A stretch of 58,565 nucleotides of DNA from Lachnospiraceae bacterium (GCA_021770785.1 JAETQH010000024.1:1-58565); one strand, 5' to 3'; positions 25,803-34,816 are shown, numbered from the stretch's first letter. The notes: generated by a model not told the origin, from the letters alone. Numbers and translations: made by a program.

Positions 25803-27395
25803 ATGGAAACAGTTAGATTTGATGAATTAGATTTGTATCCCCAGGTTCTGCGAGCCATCGCAGAGATGGGTTTTGAAGAGGCAACCCCCATCCAGAGTCA
25901 GGCAATACCAGTGGTAATGTCCGGCGTGGATGTCATTGGACAGGCACAGACGGGAACGGGAAAAACGGCATCCTTTGGTATTCCGGTGCTGCACAAGGTT
26001 GACCCTAATAAGAAAAAGACACAAGTGATTATCCTATCTCCCACCAGGGAGCTTGCCATACAGGTGGCAGACGAGATAAGAAAGCTGGCGAAATATATGC
26101 ACGGGGTAAAAATTCTGCCCGTGTACGGCGGACAGGAGATTAACCGTCAGATTAAGGCGTTAAAGGGCGGAGCGCAGATTATTATCGGAACACCGGGGCG
26201 TGTGATGGATCACCTACGCAGAAAAACCATCCGCTGTGAAGCAGTGAACACTATTGTGTTAGACGAGGCGGACGAGATGTTAAACATGGGATTCCGTGAG
26301 GACATCGAGACGATTTTAGAGTATATTCCCAAGGAGGGACGGCAGACGGTGCTGTTTTCTGCCACCATGCCGAAGCCTATCTTAGATATCACTAAGAAAT
26401 ACCAGCACGATGCGGTTACCATTAAGGTAGTGAAAAAAGAGTTGACGGTGCCTAGTATTGAGCAGTATTACTATGATGTGAAGCGGAATGATAAGGTGGA
26501 GGTTTTAACAAGACTTTTAGATTATTACAATCCTAAGCTTTCACTGGTATTCTGCAATACGAAACGTATGGTGGACGAGCTGACGGAGGATCTGCAGGGC
26601 AGGGGTTATTTTGCCGAGGGGCTGCACGGCGATATGAAGCAGACGCAGAGGGACCGGGTCATGCGTGGTTTTCGCAGCGGAAAAACGGAGATTTTGATTG
26701 CCACCGACGTTGCTGCCAGAGGAATCGACGTAGATGATGTGGAGGCGGTATTCAATTATGACATTCCGCAGGATGATGAGTATTATGTGCACCGTATCGG
26801 AAGAACCGGACGTGCAGGCAGGACAGGACGTGCCTTTACCTTTGTGAAGGGCAAAGAGGTATATAAATTAAAAGACATTATGCGTTACTGTAAGACCAAA
26901 ATCGTGGCAATGCCTATCCCTTCCACCGATGATGTGGCGCAGATTAAGGCAGAAAAGGTTATGGACGAAATCGGGCGTATCATCGACGAAGAGAATTTGA
27001 AGGATATGATAGATATTTTAGAGCGGCAGATAAATGCTTCTGATTACACCGCTATGGACATTGCAGCGGCATTTTTGAAGCAGGCATTAGGACAAGTCAA
27101 CTTAGATAACGGCAGTGACGAAGATTTTGACTTTGACAATACCGGAGCCGAAGAGGGCATGGTGCGTCTTTTCATTAATATAGGAAAGAAAGATCATATT
27201 AAGCCGGGAGATATCTTAGGAGCCATCGCCGGAGAGTCCGGCATGCCGGGCAAGCTGGTGGGCGCTATCGACCTGTATGATAAATATACTTTCGTGGAGG
27301 TTCCAAGGGAGTATGGCAGAGAAGTTTTAGAGGGCATGAAAAATGCAAAAATCAAAGGCCGTTCCGTAAACATGGAGCCGGCAAACCAGAAATAA
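25803..27395 (+). CDS. DEAD-box ATP-dependent RNA helicase with DbpA-type RNA-binding domain
   Basis: An RNA helicase for RNA folding, decay or ribosome assembly. In order: Q motif ATPIQSQAIP, Walker A AQTGTGKT, PTRELAIQ, GTPGRVMDHL, DEAD, SAT in FSATMP, then ATDVAARGIDV and HRIGRTGRAGRTGRA. Residues 450-527 form the DbpA/CsdA RNA-recognition fold (MVRLFINIGKKDHIKPGDILGAIAGESG), which in DbpA binds 23S rRNA. The 530 residues match CshA/DeaD of Clostridia. The ATG follows a weak ATGGAG site. It is a single-gene unit closed by a strong terminator. Confidence 0.95.
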   Translation: METVRFDELDLYPQVLRAIAEMGFEEATPIQSQAIPVVMSGVDVIGQAQTGTGKTASFGIPVLHKVDPNKKKTQVIILSPTRELAIQVADEIRKLAKYMHGVKILPVYGGQEINRQIKALKGGAQIIIGTPGRVMDHLRRKTIRCEAVNTIVLDEADEMLNMGFREDIETILEYIPKEGRQTVLFSATMPKPILDITKKYQHDAVTIKVVKKELTVPSIEQYYYDVKRNDKVEVLTRLLDYYNPKLSLVFCNTKRMVDELTEDLQGRGYFAEGLHGDMKQTQRDRVMRGFRSGKTEILIATDVAARGIDVDDVEAVFNYDIPQDDEYYVHRIGRTGRAGRTGRAFTFVKGKEVYKLKDIMRYCKTKIVAMPIPSTDDVAQIKAEKVMDEIGRIIDEENLKDMIDILERQINASDYTAMDIAAAFLKQALGQVNLDNGSDEDFDFDNTGAEEGMVRLFINIGKKDHIKPGDILGAIAGESGMPGKLVGAIDLYDKYTFVEVPREYGREVLEGMKNAKIKGRSVNMEPANQK

Positions 27396-27396
27396 A

Positions 27397-27433
27397 GAAA
27401 ACCCGGAGCACTTCCACTGTGCTCCGGGTTTTC
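27397..27433 (+). terminator. Strong terminator after the helicase gene
   Basis: GAAAACCCGGAGCAC (27397-27411) pairs perfectly with GTGCTCCGGGTTTTC (27419-27433); T-rich 3' arm, A-rich 5' arm. Confidence 0.9.
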
Positions 27434-27467
27434 GCTACCCAAACAAAGCGAAGCGGAGTTCGGGTTT

Positions 27468-27505
27468 CCCGTTGGAGAGCATTTCCACTGTGCTCCGGGT
27501 TTTCT
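27468..27505 (+). repeat. Second, degenerate terminator copy
   Basis: The 22 bases from 27412 (TTCCACTGTGCTCCGGGTTTTC, loop plus 3' arm of the first terminator) recur exactly at 27483-27504. The matching 5' arm at 27468-27482 is imperfect. This points to a local duplication of the terminator with decay of one arm. Confidence 0.7.
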
Positions 27506-27531
27506 TCATCAAATCTTAATCTTTTGATTCA

Positions 27532-27560
27532 TTGGAAATTCATAATTATTCCGTTACAAT
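27532..27560 (+). promoter_or_regulatory. sigma-A promoter of the response regulator/kinase pair
   Basis: TTGGAA (27532-27537), 17 bases, TACAAT (27555-27560). Confidence 0.55.
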
Positions 27561-27610
27561 AAAGACAGAAACAAAATCGCGAAAGAGTTTCAGGAAAGGC
27601 GGAAGGTTGT

Positions 27611-28297
27611 ATGTACAACATTTTGGTGTGTGATGATGAAAAGGATATCGTATCCGCATTAAAAATATATTTAAGCGCCGACGGTTATCAGGTGTTTAGC
27701 GCTTACAACGGAAAAGAGGCGTTAAAGGTTTTGGCGGAACAGGAGATTCATCTGGTACTGATGGATATCATGATGCCGGAAATGGACGGGATTTCCGCCA
27801 TGGTAAAAATTCGGGAGAAATCCAATGTTCCGGTCATCCTTTTAACGGCAAAAAGCGAGGATACGGACAAAGTGTTAGGGCTTACGGTGGGGGCGGATGA
27901 TTACATTACAAAGCCATTTAACCCGGTGGAGGTGCAGGCACGGGTGAAATCCCAGCTCAGACGCTATATGCAGTTAGGCGGCGGCACAATGAAAAAAGAA
28001 ACCCTATGTATCGGCGGCATTGAGTTAGACGACCGCACGAAGGAAGTGACTTTAGACGGGGAGAGCGTCTCCCTGACACGTACAGAGTACGATATCTTAA
28101 AACTTTTGATGGAACATCCGGGAGAGGTTTTTTCACCGAATCGGATTTATGAGGCGGTCTGGAAAGACAATCCCTACGGAACGGAAAATACCGTTGCGGT
28201 ACATATTAGACATCTTCGGGAAAAAGTAGAGTATAATCCTGCGGAACCACGCTATTTGAAGGTGGTATGGGGAAGAGGATACAAGATGGAAGCATGA
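27611..28297 (+). CDS. OmpR/PhoB-family response regulator (VanR-like)
   Basis: Receiver domain (residues 1-118) with CDDEKD, phospho-acceptor Asp in LVLMDIMMPEMDG, Thr in LLTAKSED and Lys in DDYITKPF. A winged-helix DNA-binding domain follows (about 130-228) with LTRTEYDILKLLMEHPGEVFS and the closing RYLKVVWGRGYKME. The 228 residues are complete. It pairs with the kinase 153 bases downstream; the gap holds an array of hairpins. The VanR-like sequence suggests cell-envelope stress, but no target gene is adjacent. Confidence 0.95.
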   Translation: MYNILVCDDEKDIVSALKIYLSADGYQVFSAYNGKEALKVLAEQEIHLVLMDIMMPEMDGISAMVKIREKSNVPVILLTAKSEDTDKVLGLTVGADDYITKPFNPVEVQARVKSQLRRYMQLGGGTMKKETLCIGGIELDDRTKEVTLDGESVSLTRTEYDILKLLMEHPGEVFSPNRIYEAVWKDNPYGTENTVAVHIRHLREKVEYNPAEPRYLKVVWGRGYKMEA

Positions 28298-28433
28298 AAG
28301 AAGTAAACTTCTTTCATGCGGAAGAACGAAAAAGCGTCGTTCTTCCGGCAGGCAATATGGAAAAAGCGTCGTTTTTCCCGTGGACAATATAGGAAAAAGC
28401 GTTGTTCTTCCGGCAGACAATATAAGAAAAAGC
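28292..28433 (+). repeat. Hairpin array with tandem 32-33 base repeats between regulator and kinase
   Basis: First comes GCATGAAAGAAG-TAAA-CTTCTTTCATGC (28292-28319), which contains the regulator's stop codon. Then GGAAGAACGA/TCGTTCTTCC (28320-28346), GGAAAAA/TTTTTCC (28359-28378) and an imperfect GGAAAAA/TTCTTCC hairpin (28392-28411). The last three belong to tandem units starting AAAAAGCG at 28329, 28361 and 28394, with a partial fourth at 28427. Confidence 0.85.
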
Positions 28434-28450
28434 ACGGAAAGGGGAATTTT

Positions 28451-30949
28451 ATGAAAAAATGGAAGGGTTCTACCGCTGCAAAGATTGTGGCGTGGATTTT
28501 ATTGACGGTTAGTGCAGTGCTCTGTGCGGGCAGTGTATTGGCGATGATAGAAATGACAAATGGGGATATTTATACTGATTCGGAGGATGAGGTGAGGAAA
28601 GATGCATTCTCTACAGTGGCTAACCGTTATTCGCTGCTGGCGGCATACAATTACTATAACGGAGCCAGTGAGGAGAATGAGAAATATTTTTCTGGCACCA
28701 GCTTTCAGTATGGCATTATTGAGGGGGATTCTATCGAAGAGCTTGATTTGAATGAGGAGAAAACGTATCTGGAACGAAACTTCTCTCAGAAAGTGAAGGA
28801 GCAGGATTTGCACATTTTTTCCATGGAGCTCAATGATAATACCAGTATCAGTTATAAGAGCGGATTTCTTATGGGCTATGCTTATATCAGTAACCATGGG
28901 CAAACATATACGTCTCTGTATGTGGATAAAATCTGTTATGATTCCTTCAGCGGTATTCTATATTATAAGACATTGGATAACGAATATTTCCCGGTGCAGT
29001 ATGTGCAGTTTGAATTACAGGGGAAAACCTATTATTTATTTTATGATTTTTTAACCGGACAGTACATGCAGCGGTATGATGTTGGGGATACGGGGGCGTT
29101 TGCAGAAACAACTGCGGAAACAACTGCGGTTAACAATGTAGACTCAGGCAAAGAGGGCGTACAGGAGCCGTTAGTAGAAGAACTGGAAGAGAACGCTGAG
29201 GCTGAGGAAGAGGCGGCGGCGCTGCAGCAGCTTTTAGCACAGGAAACCTTTAATTTTAATATGTTAGAGGAAGTGGGAATTACCCGGAATCAGATAGGGA
29301 TGCTACTGTTAGACGGCGTGCGGGAAATTTCGATGGCAGAGCTGGTTTCCATTGATATTGAGGCATCGGGGCTTTCGGGAAATGTGGCCCAGACAAAGGA
29401 TTATTACCTGGATGCAAACTATACGTTACAGGTAGATTACAAGGGAGAGAACCGGAAACAATATACCGTGGTATCTGTGATACCGGAGGAAACGGCATTG
29501 GCCAAAGGAAATCCGGAGGATATGTTTGTACAGGCGGATAAATTTGTAAGACTGATATACTGCTGGCGGTATCCGGTGTTTGTGGTCTGTATCCTGTCCT
29601 TGGCGCTGGCGGTGGGTTCTTTCGTTTTTCTGCTCTCTGCGGCGGGGCATCGGAAAAATACAGATGAAATCATACTGCTGCCTACAGATTATGCCTGGCT
29701 GGATCTTTTTTTTGGAATTTTCTGTATTGCTGAGATACTCCTTCTTTTTGTAATGCAGGAGTTCAGCTATGAACTGCCGGAGAATCCGTTCCTGTTTTTG
29801 TTCCTGCTGGCGGGACTTTGCATGGGCTGGCTGCTTCTATGGTTTATTTTGAGCTTTGCGGTGCGCTATAAACAGGGAAAATGGTGGAGGAACACTTTGA
29901 TTTACACGATGACTGCTCCCATAGGCAGATTTTTGCGCATGGTATGGCAGAATATAGATTTTCTGTGGAAATGGATTTTTATTTTAGTATTTTTGGCATT
30001 TTGTGAATTTATGGGGCTGTTGATGTTCCAATATGCCACAGGTACATTGATACTGGTATGGTTCATGGAAAAAGTGGTGCTCTATGTGCTGTTTCTCTAC
30101 GGCTTGGTGCAGATGAAAAAGTTAAAAGAGGGCGGAGAAAAAATGGCGGCAGGAGATTTGCTGTATAAAATTGATACGAACCGCATGGCAAAGGACTTTA
30201 AGCGCCACGGGGAAAATTTAAACAGTATCAGTGAGGGAATGTCCCGGGCAGTGGATGAGAGAATGAAGAGCGAGCGGTTTAAGACGGAGCTTATCACCAA
30301 CGTGTCCCATGATATTAAGACGCCCTTAACCTCCATTATTAATTATGTGGATTTGCTGGAAAAGGAAAAGCTGGAAAATGCCACTGCGGAGGAATATTTA
30401 GAGGTGTTAGAGCGGCAGTCCGGGCGGCTGAAAAAGCTGATTGAGGATTTAATTGAGGCATCGAAAGCCTCCACCGGAAATCTGGCGGTGCATTTAGAGC
30501 GGTTGGAAGCGGGCGTATTTATGGTGCAGACCGTAGGTGAGTTTGAGGAAAAAACCAGAGCAGCAGAACTGGATTTGCAGATTAAAAAACCGGAGCAGCC
30601 GGTGTATATCATGGCGGACGGCAGACATTTCTGGCGGGTCATTGACAATCTGATGAACAATATCTGCAAATATGCGCAGCCCGGCACGAGAGTATATATT
30701 AATATGGAAGAAAAGGGTAACAAAGTAGAGATTACCTTCCGTAATACCTCAAAATATCCGCTGAATATCAGCAGTGACGAATTGATGGAGCGTTTTGTCC
30801 GTGGGGACAGTTCCAGAAATACGGAGGGCAGCGGTCTGGGGCTTTCCATAGCCAACAGCCTGATGGAGCTTATGGGCGGAACCTTTCGTCTGCATGTGGA
30901 CGGGGATTTGTTCAAGGTGGTGCTGGAGTTTGAAATGAAATATCAATAA
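28451..30949 (+). CDS. Sensor histidine kinase
   Basis: A large VanS/PhoR-type kinase of 832 residues. It has one N-terminal helix (about 12-35) and an external region to about residue 360 with no recognised domain. A block of five or six membrane helices follows (about 365-553), then HisKA with ELITNVSHDIKTPLTS (His near residue 620) and HATPase_c with the N-box DNLMNNICKYA and GSGLGLSIANSLME. I use ATG 28451 after AAAGGGG. An in-frame ATG at 28316 would add 45 Lys/Arg-rich residues encoded by the hairpin repeats, which is less likely. It is the partner of the upstream regulator. Confidence 0.92.
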   Translation: MKKWKGSTAAKIVAWILLTVSAVLCAGSVLAMIEMTNGDIYTDSEDEVRKDAFSTVANRYSLLAAYNYYNGASEENEKYFSGTSFQYGIIEGDSIEELDLNEEKTYLERNFSQKVKEQDLHIFSMELNDNTSISYKSGFLMGYAYISNHGQTYTSLYVDKICYDSFSGILYYKTLDNEYFPVQYVQFELQGKTYYLFYDFLTGQYMQRYDVGDTGAFAETTAETTAVNNVDSGKEGVQEPLVEELEENAEAEEEAAALQQLLAQETFNFNMLEEVGITRNQIGMLLLDGVREISMAELVSIDIEASGLSGNVAQTKDYYLDANYTLQVDYKGENRKQYTVVSVIPEETALAKGNPEDMFVQADKFVRLIYCWRYPVFVVCILSLALAVGSFVFLLSAAGHRKNTDEIILLPTDYAWLDLFFGIFCIAEILLLFVMQEFSYELPENPFLFLFLLAGLCMGWLLLWFILSFAVRYKQGKWWRNTLIYTMTAPIGRFLRMVWQNIDFLWKWIFILVFLAFCEFMGLLMFQYATGTLILVWFMEKVVLYVLFLYGLVQMKKLKEGGEKMAAGDLLYKIDTNRMAKDFKRHGENLNSISEGMSRAVDERMKSERFKTELITNVSHDIKTPLTSIINYVDLLEKEKLENATAEEYLEVLERQSGRLKKLIEDLIEASKASTGNLAVHLERLEAGVFMVQTVGEFEEKTRAAELDLQIKKPEQPVYIMADGRHFWRVIDNLMNNICKYAQPGTRVYINMEEKGNKVEITFRNTSKYPLNISSDELMERFVRGDSSRNTEGSGLGLSIANSLMELMGGTFRLHVDGDLFKVVLEFEMKYQ

Positions 30950-31347
30950 AAGCGATAAAAATATCTGCTGGCGTATCCGTTTGCTTAGGGCAAACCGTGC
31001 TGAAGAACAGGCATAATAAAAGGCATTCAGGAACTTCAGTGTTATGCCGAACAAAAAATGCCTGTACAGGGAGCGTATAGAATCTGTGGATTCCATAGCC
31101 AGCATGGACAGCACAAGCAGAAAGCAGCAGTCGGAACCGGGAATGTGGAAAAATATGTAGAAAAGTATTTATTAAGCCTACCAATTATGTGTTTGTCGTT
31201 GTATAATAAGTTTGCCGTAGGAAATCACTTCTTTCGTATATTTTAGTGTGCAAACTTATTATACATCCGAGTATTTTATATGGTATTTTTTGAGAAGAAA
31301 ACTTGTAAAGTGGCGATATCTTATCATTTTTTAACAATATAGATTGG
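30950..31347. other. Intergenic region with hairpins, no gene
   Basis: No convincing ORF. Seen: GTTTGC-TTAGG-GCAAAC (30979-30995); interleaved pairs GGCATAA/TTATGCC (31010-31048) and AGGCATT/AATGCCT (31021-31063); the palindrome CCTGTACAGG (31061-31070); and a long inverted repeat at 31200-31265. The segment could hold a structured RNA or the 3' UTR of the kinase mRNA. Confidence 0.5.
31200..31265. repeat. 16-bp perfect inverted repeat with 34-base loop
   Basis: TGTATAATAAGTTTGC (31200-31215) and its exact complement GCAAACTTATTATACA (31250-31265) flank a 34-base spacer, about 110 bases before the ABC exporter start. It is AT-rich, with no T run on either side. Confidence 0.8.
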
Positions 31348-31377
31348 ATGAAAGAAGTGAAAAGGGGATATACAATC

Positions 31378-32913
31378 ATGACTAAATACATAAAAGAAAC
31401 AGCCCTGCATTTATGCCTGCTAATAAATGCAGCTTCTATTTCCCTGCAGGGACTTCTGTTAGGAGAAATAGTAGATACGCTAACCAAATTGAATGGAAGT
31501 CTTTTTTGCGAAAAATTGATTTGGTTTTTTGTTACAATACTGTTGGGAATGCTGTCCGGGATAATAAGCAGGAAATTGATTTGTTCCTTGACAGGAGAGA
31601 AAATAAAAACAATCAGAAAAAGCATCTTCCATTTTGACTTGCGCAGTAAGGAAAAATATGAAATATCAGATTACACCACAAATACAGATATGATATATTC
31701 TAATGTTCTTCTGGCAAAATGGAATATTTTCAGCTGTGCTTATGCGGTGGTATTTGCAATCATTGCAATGATAAGGGTGAATTTCATTCTGCTTATTGTA
31801 GGTATGCTGCTGTCATTCTCCCCGTTGCTGGTGATGAAAGCCATGGGAAACACGGTTCAGAGAAAAGTCAATGCTTATATGGAAAACGTGCAGGAGTATC
31901 AGAGTTATGTCATAGAGAGATTGGACGGAAAACATGAGATAAACCAGTACCGGATAACTGATATGTGTGAAAAAGAGCATGAACAAAAGGCGCAGATACT
32001 GGAGCAAAAAAGGCAGAAGATGAAGGAAGTCTCCAATTATACCAATATACTAAATGAGACTTTTGGAAACATCAGTTTTTTTGCCGTGATGGGAGTTGGC
32101 GGATATTTAGTACTTCGTGGAATGGTGAGCGCCGGTGGAATTATTACGGTGATACAGCTGATGAATTATACAGTAGAACCTCTGATAAATATTGCTAATT
32201 TTCTGAAAGAAAAAAAGGGCTGCGATACAATTGCAGAGAAGTTTGACCGGAAAGAAAAAGAGGGTGTTGCTTATCCGGAGATAACGGGGGCTCAGGTTAC
32301 AGAACCACAGGAAATATCCGTTGATAATCTTTCATTTTCCTATGATAATCAGGATATGATACTGAAAAATTTATCCGTGACTTTTGAAAGGGGAAAGAAA
32401 TATCTGATTCGTGGAGAAAGCGGTACGGGAAAATCTACATTAGGAGAATTGTTAGAGGGCGGACTTACACCAACGGGCGGAACAGTAAAAATAAACAATC
32501 AGGATATTTCAAAATTCAGCGATGGTTATATCTATCAGTATGTGCGGAAGGTGAATCAGAAAGCCTATGTTTATTCCGCCTCCATCGGTGAAAATATAAA
32601 GTTTTTGAGAAATGTGCCGGAAGAAGAGGTACAGAAAGCATTAAAAGATGTCAGTCTGCAGCATTTAGACAGCGGACAACTTGCTACAGAGGCGTCCGGC
32701 GGCGAGCAGGAGAGGATAACCATAGCAAGGTCGCTTATCGACCCACCGGGTATTGTAATTTATGATGAGCCGACAGCGGCATTAGATGAAAAAAATTCCT
32801 ATCAAATTATGGAGAAAATAACGGAATTAAACAGTACAGTAATCTGTATTTCGCATAATACTTCAAAAGAGGTGGAAAATCTTTTTGATGAAGTTTTAAC
32901 ATTATCGAAATAA
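31378..32913 (+). CDS. ABC exporter, fused membrane and ATPase domains
   Basis: A type I exporter half-transporter of 511 residues. Five or six helices span about residues 10-275. The ATPase domain has Walker A GESGTGKST (about residue 345), signature ASGGEQER, Walker B GIVIYDEPTAALDE and H-loop CISHN. I choose ATG 31378 (MTKYIKETAL), with AAAGGGG about 10 bases upstream, over the ATG 30 bases earlier. The domain order and low GC resemble bacteriocin or peptide exporters. No precursor peptide, immunity or maturation gene was found beside it. It probably works as a homodimer. Confidence 0.88.
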   Translation: MTKYIKETALHLCLLINAASISLQGLLLGEIVDTLTKLNGSLFCEKLIWFFVTILLGMLSGIISRKLICSLTGEKIKTIRKSIFHFDLRSKEKYEISDYTTNTDMIYSNVLLAKWNIFSCAYAVVFAIIAMIRVNFILLIVGMLLSFSPLLVMKAMGNTVQRKVNAYMENVQEYQSYVIERLDGKHEINQYRITDMCEKEHEQKAQILEQKRQKMKEVSNYTNILNETFGNISFFAVMGVGGYLVLRGMVSAGGIITVIQLMNYTVEPLINIANFLKEKKGCDTIAEKFDRKEKEGVAYPEITGAQVTEPQEISVDNLSFSYDNQDMILKNLSVTFERGKKYLIRGESGTGKSTLGELLEGGLTPTGGTVKINNQDISKFSDGYIYQYVRKVNQKAYVYSASIGENIKFLRNVPEEEVQKALKDVSLQHLDSGQLATEASGGEQERITIARSLIDPPGIVIYDEPTAALDEKNSYQIMEKITELNSTVICISHNTSKEVENLFDEVLTLSK

Positions 32914-33210
32914 TGTTGTTAATGCAAATTGCCATATCCTCCATTTTCCTGACTTTTAGCGCAAAAAAGGCGTATGAAACTGTTACATCTCATACGCCTT
33001 AACGCTGTCATTACTATTTTGTTTCTCCAACCGTCCAAGCTGCCCTGCCGCATTATCCGGTTTCCTGCTAAAAAATCCCTTCAGCCCTGTTTTCCGATAG
33101 GCTTTAAAGTCATACTCATTTTTATTCTTTATGCCCTCCGAATCACTCAGGCTCCACAATCATCCATCCCTTATCACACTCATTTCTGAAAACCACACCT
33201 TTCCTGCAGT
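32914..33210 (-). other. Intergenic region with minus-strand terminator
   Basis: AAGGCGTATGA (32967-32977) and TCATACGCCTT (32990-33000) form an 11-bp hairpin preceded on the plus strand by six A. This is a terminator for the minus-strand AspRS transcript, and probably a weaker one for the exporter. The rest has only short minus-strand open stretches (for example VVFRNECDKGWMIVEPE-stop) with no starts. These may be remnants. Confidence 0.6.
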
Positions 33211-34542
33211 CTATGGCATCACTCTGTGAATATCCCTCGGAAACAAAGCCGCCCGTCTCACATTTTCAAATCCCAGCAGCCTTGCAGTAAACCGTTCTAA
33301 GCCAAGCCCAATACCCCCATGAGGCGGCAGTCCGTATTTGTGCGCCATCAGGTAGCTTTCAAACAATTCCGTGTGCATTCCAAGTGCCTGCATTTTAGCA
33401 AGCTGCTGTTCATAGTCGTGAATGCGCTGTCCCCCGGTAGTGACTTCTAAGCCTCGGAACAGAAGGTCAAAACTTAATGTTACCGGAACGCCGCCTACCG
33501 TTTTTTCCGCTTCCATGGCATAAAAAGGGCGTTTAGAAGCGGGATAGTGGGTGACGAATACAAAATCAGAGCCTGTTTCCTTTAACATAATTTCCGAGAG
33601 CAGTTTTTCTTCCTCCGGCTCAAAGTCCTCGTAATCCGTAATTTTCCGCCCATATGTGTCGGCAATCAAATCTTTTGCTTCGTGAAAACCGATAACGGGA
33701 ATCTCGGTCACCTCTGGCAGTTTTACCTCTAAAAGGGATAATTCCTGTCCGTAAGATTCTTTCAGATGGGCGAGGGCAGAAAATATCATACCTAGTTCTG
33801 TCTGCATTAACTCCGTAAAATCATTCAGATATCCCATTTCAAAATCCACACTGGTATACTCATTTAGGTGGCGGGAGGTATCGTGCTTTTCTGCCCGGAA
33901 CACCGGGGCAATCTCAAAGACACGTTCAAAAACACCTACCATACACTGCTTGTAAAATTGGGGACTTTGGGCGAGATAGGCATCTTTGCCAAAGTATTTT
34001 AAAGAAAAAATATTGGCACCGCCCTCTGCTCCCGCCGCTACGATTTTTGGGGTATGGATTTCTGTGAAATGCTGTTTTATGAGAAAATTTCGGAATCCCT
34101 GGCATAATCCCTCTTGAATGCGGAAAATTGCCCGTTCTTTTTCATTTCGCAGTGTGATGGGACGATAGGACAGGAGATTTTCTAAAGAAGTGTCCACCTG
34201 CTTGTTGTTGATAACAATGGGGGATGGGGCGGCGGGTGTGGATAAAACCCGCAGGCTGATTAAATGCAGTTCAAAACCGGCTTTTGCCCGTTCCTCAGAA
34301 ATAACTTTTGCAGTAAAAATGACACAGGCTTCCTCCGTGAGTTCTTCTAAGGAAAATTCGGCGCTTTCACCGTAGACACACTGGATAATACCTTTTCTTG
34401 TCCGCAGCAGAACAAAAGCAAACCCGCGCATTTTGCGGATTTTGTAGATACTGCCGTGGATTTGCACGGTTTCCCCGAAATGTTCCTTTAACAGATGGAC
34501 GGGGCAGGTGGTTTCCTTTAAGTTTTCGTTGATGGTGTACAT
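33211..34542 (-). CDS. aspS: Aspartyl-tRNA synthetase, archaeal/eukaryotic type (Asp-tRNA(Asn) capable)
   Basis: Class II synthetase of 443 residues. The N-terminal OB-fold binds the anticodon (about residues 15-105). Motif 2 is FRAEKHDTSRHLNEYTSVDFEM and motif 3 is GIGLGLERFTARLLGF near the C-terminus. It lacks the GAD insertion of bacterial AspRS, so it is the archaeal, usually non-discriminating type. That type can make Asp-tRNA(Asn) for GatCAB amidation. GAGGAGG lies 6 bases before the ATG. The 268-base leader carries an Asp-rich leader peptide and a terminator. In Firmicutes this gene is often an extra copy or part of asparagine supply. Confidence 0.9.
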   Translation of the reverse strand: MYTINENLKETTCPVHLLKEHFGETVQIHGSIYKIRKMRGFAFVLLRTRKGIIQCVYGESAEFSLEELTEEACVIFTAKVISEERAKAGFELHLISLRVLSTPAAPSPIVINNKQVDTSLENLLSYRPITLRNEKERAIFRIQEGLCQGFRNFLIKQHFTEIHTPKIVAAGAEGGANIFSLKYFGKDAYLAQSPQFYKQCMVGVFERVFEIAPVFRAEKHDTSRHLNEYTSVDFEMGYLNDFTELMQTELGMIFSALAHLKESYGQELSLLEVKLPEVTEIPVIGFHEAKDLIADTYGRKITDYEDFEPEEEKLLSEIMLKETGSDFVFVTHYPASKRPFYAMEAEKTVGGVPVTLSFDLLFRGLEVTTGGQRIHDYEQQLAKMQALGMHTELFESYLMAHKYGLPPHGGIGLGLERFTARLLGFENVRRAALFPRDIHRVMP

Positions 34543-34610
34543 AATGATTTCCTCCTCGTAAATGAAATTTTGAGAATACGAAAAGGAAACATAAGAAATA
34601 AAGCCTTATG

Positions 34611-34663
34611 AAAAAACGAGCTCCATTCGTATTCCGTTAAAAATACCAATGCGGCTCGTTTTT
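34611..34663 (-). terminator. Attenuator terminator upstream of aspS
   Basis: On the minus strand, AAAAACGAGC pairs with GCTCGTTTTT, with inner CATT/AATG and GTATT/AATAC pairs, and ends in TTTTTT (34616-34611). It sits about 70 bases before the aspS ATG, inside the leader and after the leader peptide. Confidence 0.85.
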
Positions 34664-34730
34664 ATGAAAACCACACAGGCACAGCACATAAGCACTTGTA
34701 CCTGTGGAAATTCCAAAGATACAAGTGCTG

Positions 34731-34775
34731 TCAATCGTCGTCCCTATGCAGTTTTGCAAATGTAAAGTTTGACAT
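34731..34775 (-). CDS. Leader peptide MSNFTFAKLHRDDD (candidate Asp-sensing attenuator)
   Basis: A 14-codon ORF with AAGGGAG 9 bases before its ATG starts about 35 bases after the predicted transcription start. It ends in three consecutive Asp codons (GAC GAC GAT) directly before TGA. Downstream are AGCACTTGTA/TACAAGTGCT (10 bp, 34691-34729), competing pairs ACAGCAC/GTGCTGT and CACAGG/CCTGTG, and the terminator at 34611-34663. Codons of the amino acid used by the controlled enzyme, placed just before the hairpins, are the hallmark of trp/his-type attenuation. Charged tRNA-Asp would let ribosomes finish; shortage would stall them at DDD. Confidence 0.65.
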   Translation of the reverse strand: MSNFTFAKLHRDDD

Positions 34776-34816
34776 GATGATAAGCTCCCTTGCAGTCACT
34801 TGGTGAAGTTTTATCC

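Noticed and set aside
28329..28433. CRISPR or IS-end explanation for the tandem 32-33 base units
   Set aside because: Units are contiguous with no spacers, no cas genes or transposase are near, and each unit forms part of a hairpin.
33001..33200. Minus-strand peptide-like stretches after aspS (NEYDFKAYRKTGLKGFF, ECDKGWMIVEPE)
   Set aside because: No start codons or ribosome sites, and in different frames. Remnants at best.
34543..34810. T-box upstream of aspS
   Set aside because: No T-box core (TGGNACCGCG-like) or Stem I conserved motifs; instead a leader ORF and plain terminator.
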